Assembly: GCA_016302005.1 (NCBI GenBank)
Contig: JAEDOK010000076.1
Location: 1 to 8,415 of the forward strand
Reading direction: 5' to 3'
Source: Oscillospiraceae bacterium
GTDB lineage: Bacteria; Bacillota_A; Clostridia; Oscillospirales; Oscillospiraceae
DNA: 8,415 bases
The notes below the pieces were generated by a model. It did not search any database, was not told the DNA's origin, and worked only from the letters and a program-made list of their open reading frames with translations. The position numbers and the translations under genes are program-made. Positions 5,950 through 8,415 of the stretch are shown piece after piece. Within the stretch, counting starts at the first letter, position 1, and each line of letters opens with the position of its first letter.

Positions 5950-7464
5950 CTATTTCACGAATTGATAACTTCGGTACTGGATTGCCTCCGCGAGGTGCTG
6001 GGGCTGAATTTCGGTGCTTCCGTCCAAGTCCGCAATCGTCCGTGCGACCTTGCGGATGCGGTCGTAGCTCCTTGCGGTCAGTCCGAGCGCGTCAAACGCC
6101 TGACGCATCAGCGTCGCACAGGCTTCATCCAGGTCACAGTAGCGGCGCAGCTCCGGCGTCTGCATATTCGCATTGCAATGGCAGCGACTGTGTCCGAAGC
6201 GCTCCCGCTGAACGCTTCTCGCCGCCTCCACGCGCTTTTTGATTGCAGAAGACGGCTCCGGCGCGGCGTGTCTGCGCAGCTCGTCAAAGTTGAGCGCCGG
6301 CACCTGCACGATGATGTCAATGCGGTCGAGCAGAGGTCCCGATATGCGCGAAAGATACTGATTGACCGATGCCTGCGTACAGACGCAGCGCCCCGAGGGA
6401 TCGCCGTACCAGCCGCAGCGACAGGGGTTCATCGCGCAGACAAGCTGAAATTGACTGGGAAAGGTCGCCGCGCCGCTGGCTCTCGAGATCGTCACAACGC
6501 CGTCCTCCAGCGGTTGGCGCATGACCTCCAAGGTCTCCTTGCGGAATTCCGGCAGCTCGTCCAAAAACAGCACACCCTTATGTGCAAGAGAGATCTCTCC
6601 CGGGTGCGGGATCGTGCCGCCGCCCGTCAAGCCCGCTGCGGAGATCGTATGGTGCGGCGAACGGAAGGGTCTGCGGCGAATCAGCGGCGATTCCGGCGGG
6701 AGCAGCCCCATCACGGAATGGATCTGCGTGACCTCCAGCGCTTCCTCCCGCGTCATATCCGGCAGGATCGAGGGCAGGCGCTTTGCCAGCATACTCTTGC
6801 CCGAGCCCGGAGGTCCCACCAAAAGGACATTGTGCGACCCCGCCGCCGCAATTTCCAGCGCCCGCTTGACATTTTCCTGCCCCTTCACGTCGGCAAAGTC
6901 GGGCAGGTTCTCCGTATCCTCCCGTGGAACCCAATGGGGTTCCGGCGTGATCTCGATCTCTCCCCGCAAATGCGCAATGAGCTGACGCACCTCAACAACG
7001 GGAATGACCTTGATCTCCCCTGCCAGCGTCGCTTCCTTTGCGTTCGCTGCCGGGACATAGAGCGTTCGGAAGCCCGCCTTCTGCGCCGCGATCGCCATCG
7101 GCAGCACGCCGTTCACGGGGCGCAGCTTCCCCTCCAAGCTCAGTTCTCCCAAAAACGCCGACGGTTCCTTCGGGATTCTGCAAACCTCCGTCGCCGCGAG
7201 GATGCCGAGCAGAATCGGCAGATCGTACAGTGTGCCGGACTTCTTCGTATTGGCAGGCGCGAGATTCAGGGTAATACGGCTGACGGGAAATTTGAACCCG
7301 CTGTTCTTGATCGCAGCACGAACGCGTTCCCTTGCCTCCTTGACCGCCGCATCGGGCAGCCCGACGATATCAAACGCAGGCAGCCCGCTGGAAATAAAGC
7401 ACTCCACCGACACCGGATATCCACTGATACCGCTCAGTCCCATGGAATCCAAGCGAGAGATCAC
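5950..7464 (-). CDS. comM: ComM/YifB-family Mg-chelatase-like AAA+ ATPase
   Basis: The 504-residue protein matches the usual YifB/ComM length. In naturally transformable bacteria ComM is a hexameric branch-migration helicase that helps integrate incoming DNA; outside those species its role is less clear. Residues 1-170 carry the Lon-protease-like ChlI domain, with GLPAFDIVGLPDAAVKEARE at 27-46. The Mg-chelatase AAA+ core shows Walker A GPPGSGKS (217-224), RPFRSPHHTIS (265-275), Walker B VLFLDE (298-303) and SGPLLDRID (375-383, with arginine-finger candidate R381). A cysteine pair set NPCRCG...GRCVC (C348, C350, C360, C362) probably binds metal. The C-terminal domain has ARSYDRIRKVARTIADL (464-480). 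GTG 7464-7462 is preferred because GAGGGGGG lies 7 bases upstream and homologues start at this point. Going further upstream needs a TTG without a binding site. The gene is divergent from the PFOR gene. No clear terminator follows the TAG. Confidence 0.95.
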   Translation of the reverse strand: MISRLDSMGLSGISGYPVSVECFISSGLPAFDIVGLPDAAVKEARERVRAAIKNSGFKFPVSRITLNLAPANTKKSGTLYDLPILLGILAATEVCRIPKEPSAFLGELSLEGKLRPVNGVLPMAIAAQKAGFRTLYVPAANAKEATLAGEIKVIPVVEVRQLIAHLRGEIEITPEPHWVPREDTENLPDFADVKGQENVKRALEIAAAGSHNVLLVGPPGSGKSMLAKRLPSILPDMTREEALEVTQIHSVMGLLPPESPLIRRRPFRSPHHTISAAGLTGGGTIPHPGEISLAHKGVLFLDELPEFRKETLEVMRQPLEDGVVTISRASGAATFPSQFQLVCAMNPCRCGWYGDPSGRCVCTQASVNQYLSRISGPLLDRIDIIVQVPALNFDELRRHAAPEPSSAIKKRVEAARSVQRERFGHSRCHCNANMQTPELRRYCDLDEACATLMRQAFDALGLTARSYDRIRKVARTIADLDGSTEIQPQHLAEAIQYRSYQFVK

Positions 7465-7471
7465 AGCAATT

Positions 7472-7479
7472 CCCCCCTC
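7472..7479 (-). promoter_or_regulatory. Ribosome binding site fixing the comM GTG start
   Basis: GAGGGGGG on the minus strand lies 7 bases before GTG 7464-7462. It decides against a longer frame that would begin with TTG at 7509 and would put this purine run inside the coding region. Confidence 0.8.
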
Positions 7480-7542
7480 TGAAAAAGCGAAATCCGTACG
7501 GACGCTCAAACGCCGCCACTGTCGCCTTCTTTACTCTTTTTT

Positions 7543-7571
7543 ATCATACAGCAAAATGATCTTAAAAACAA
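7543..7571 (-). promoter_or_regulatory. Promoter of comM
   Basis: On the minus strand TTGTTT (7571-7566), a 17-base spacer and TATGAT (7548-7543) form a good sigma-A promoter. The predicted start near 7536 leaves a leader of about 70 bases before the GTG. I saw no competence-type (ComK or CinBox-like) element. Confidence 0.75.
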
Positions 7572-7652
7572 TTCTATTTTTTGCTTCTTGTCATCATTTC
7601 AAAAATTTTCGTTAAATTTCCGCAAAATCTGCTGCTTGGTGCGTTTTTCTGA

Positions 7653-8415
<763 letters not shown>

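Noticed and set aside
5884..7482. A 532-codon open frame on the plus strand opposite comM
   Set aside because: Arg- and His-rich shadow composition, no recognisable motif, and it covers a full-length ComM with intact Walker motifs on the other strand.

Overview
The window looks like chromosomal DNA from an anaerobic, low-oxygen-adapted Clostridia member, most likely in or near the Oscillospiraceae/Ruminococcaceae. This rests on several things: strong AGGAGG-type ribosome binding sites, frequent GTG and TTG starts, sigma-A-like promoters, a pyruvate:ferredoxin oxidoreductase, a ThiI without a rhodanese domain, a CbxX/SpoVK-type AAA+ protein, and a secreted endonuclease I carrying InlB-like repeats. 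The species is inference; the sequence alone does not fix it. No tRNA, rRNA, CRISPR array, insertion sequence, integrase or phage gene was seen.

Layout. Six genes lie on the minus strand and one on the plus strand, and two run off the window. Read in their direction of transcription from the right, the minus-strand genes are as follows. The comM/yifB-family Mg-chelatase-like AAA+ ATPase (7464-5950) has its own promoter. A YbjN-domain protein (5774-5364) has an excellent extended -10 promoter and ends in a strong intrinsic terminator. A 719-residue tandem AAA+ protein of the CbxX/SpoVK type (5266-3107) follows. Next come thiI (3050-1872) and pncC (1879-1409), which overlap by 8 bases, and finally an exported endonuclease I (1321 to beyond base 1). 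On the plus strand, divergent from comM, the pyruvate:ferredoxin oxidoreductase gene starts at 7725 and runs off the right edge.

How the genes fit together. thiI and pncC are clearly translationally coupled. ThiI is a tRNA-modifying sulfurtransferase and PncC is a nicotinamide-nucleotide amidase, so both are housekeeping functions. PFOR is central to anaerobic energy metabolism. ComM is a helicase-type motor linked to recombination of incoming DNA in other bacteria. The secreted nuclease probably degrades extracellular nucleic acid. These do not form one obvious pathway.

The least understood part is the YbjN protein next to the tandem AAA+ protein. The latter has an unrecognised N-terminal alpha/beta domain, a long acidic linker, a first AAA-like module whose Walker A lysine is replaced by tyrosine, and an intact CbxX-type second module. 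This is the best candidate for something not yet described, but the sequence does not show a defined system, and I make no stronger claim than that.
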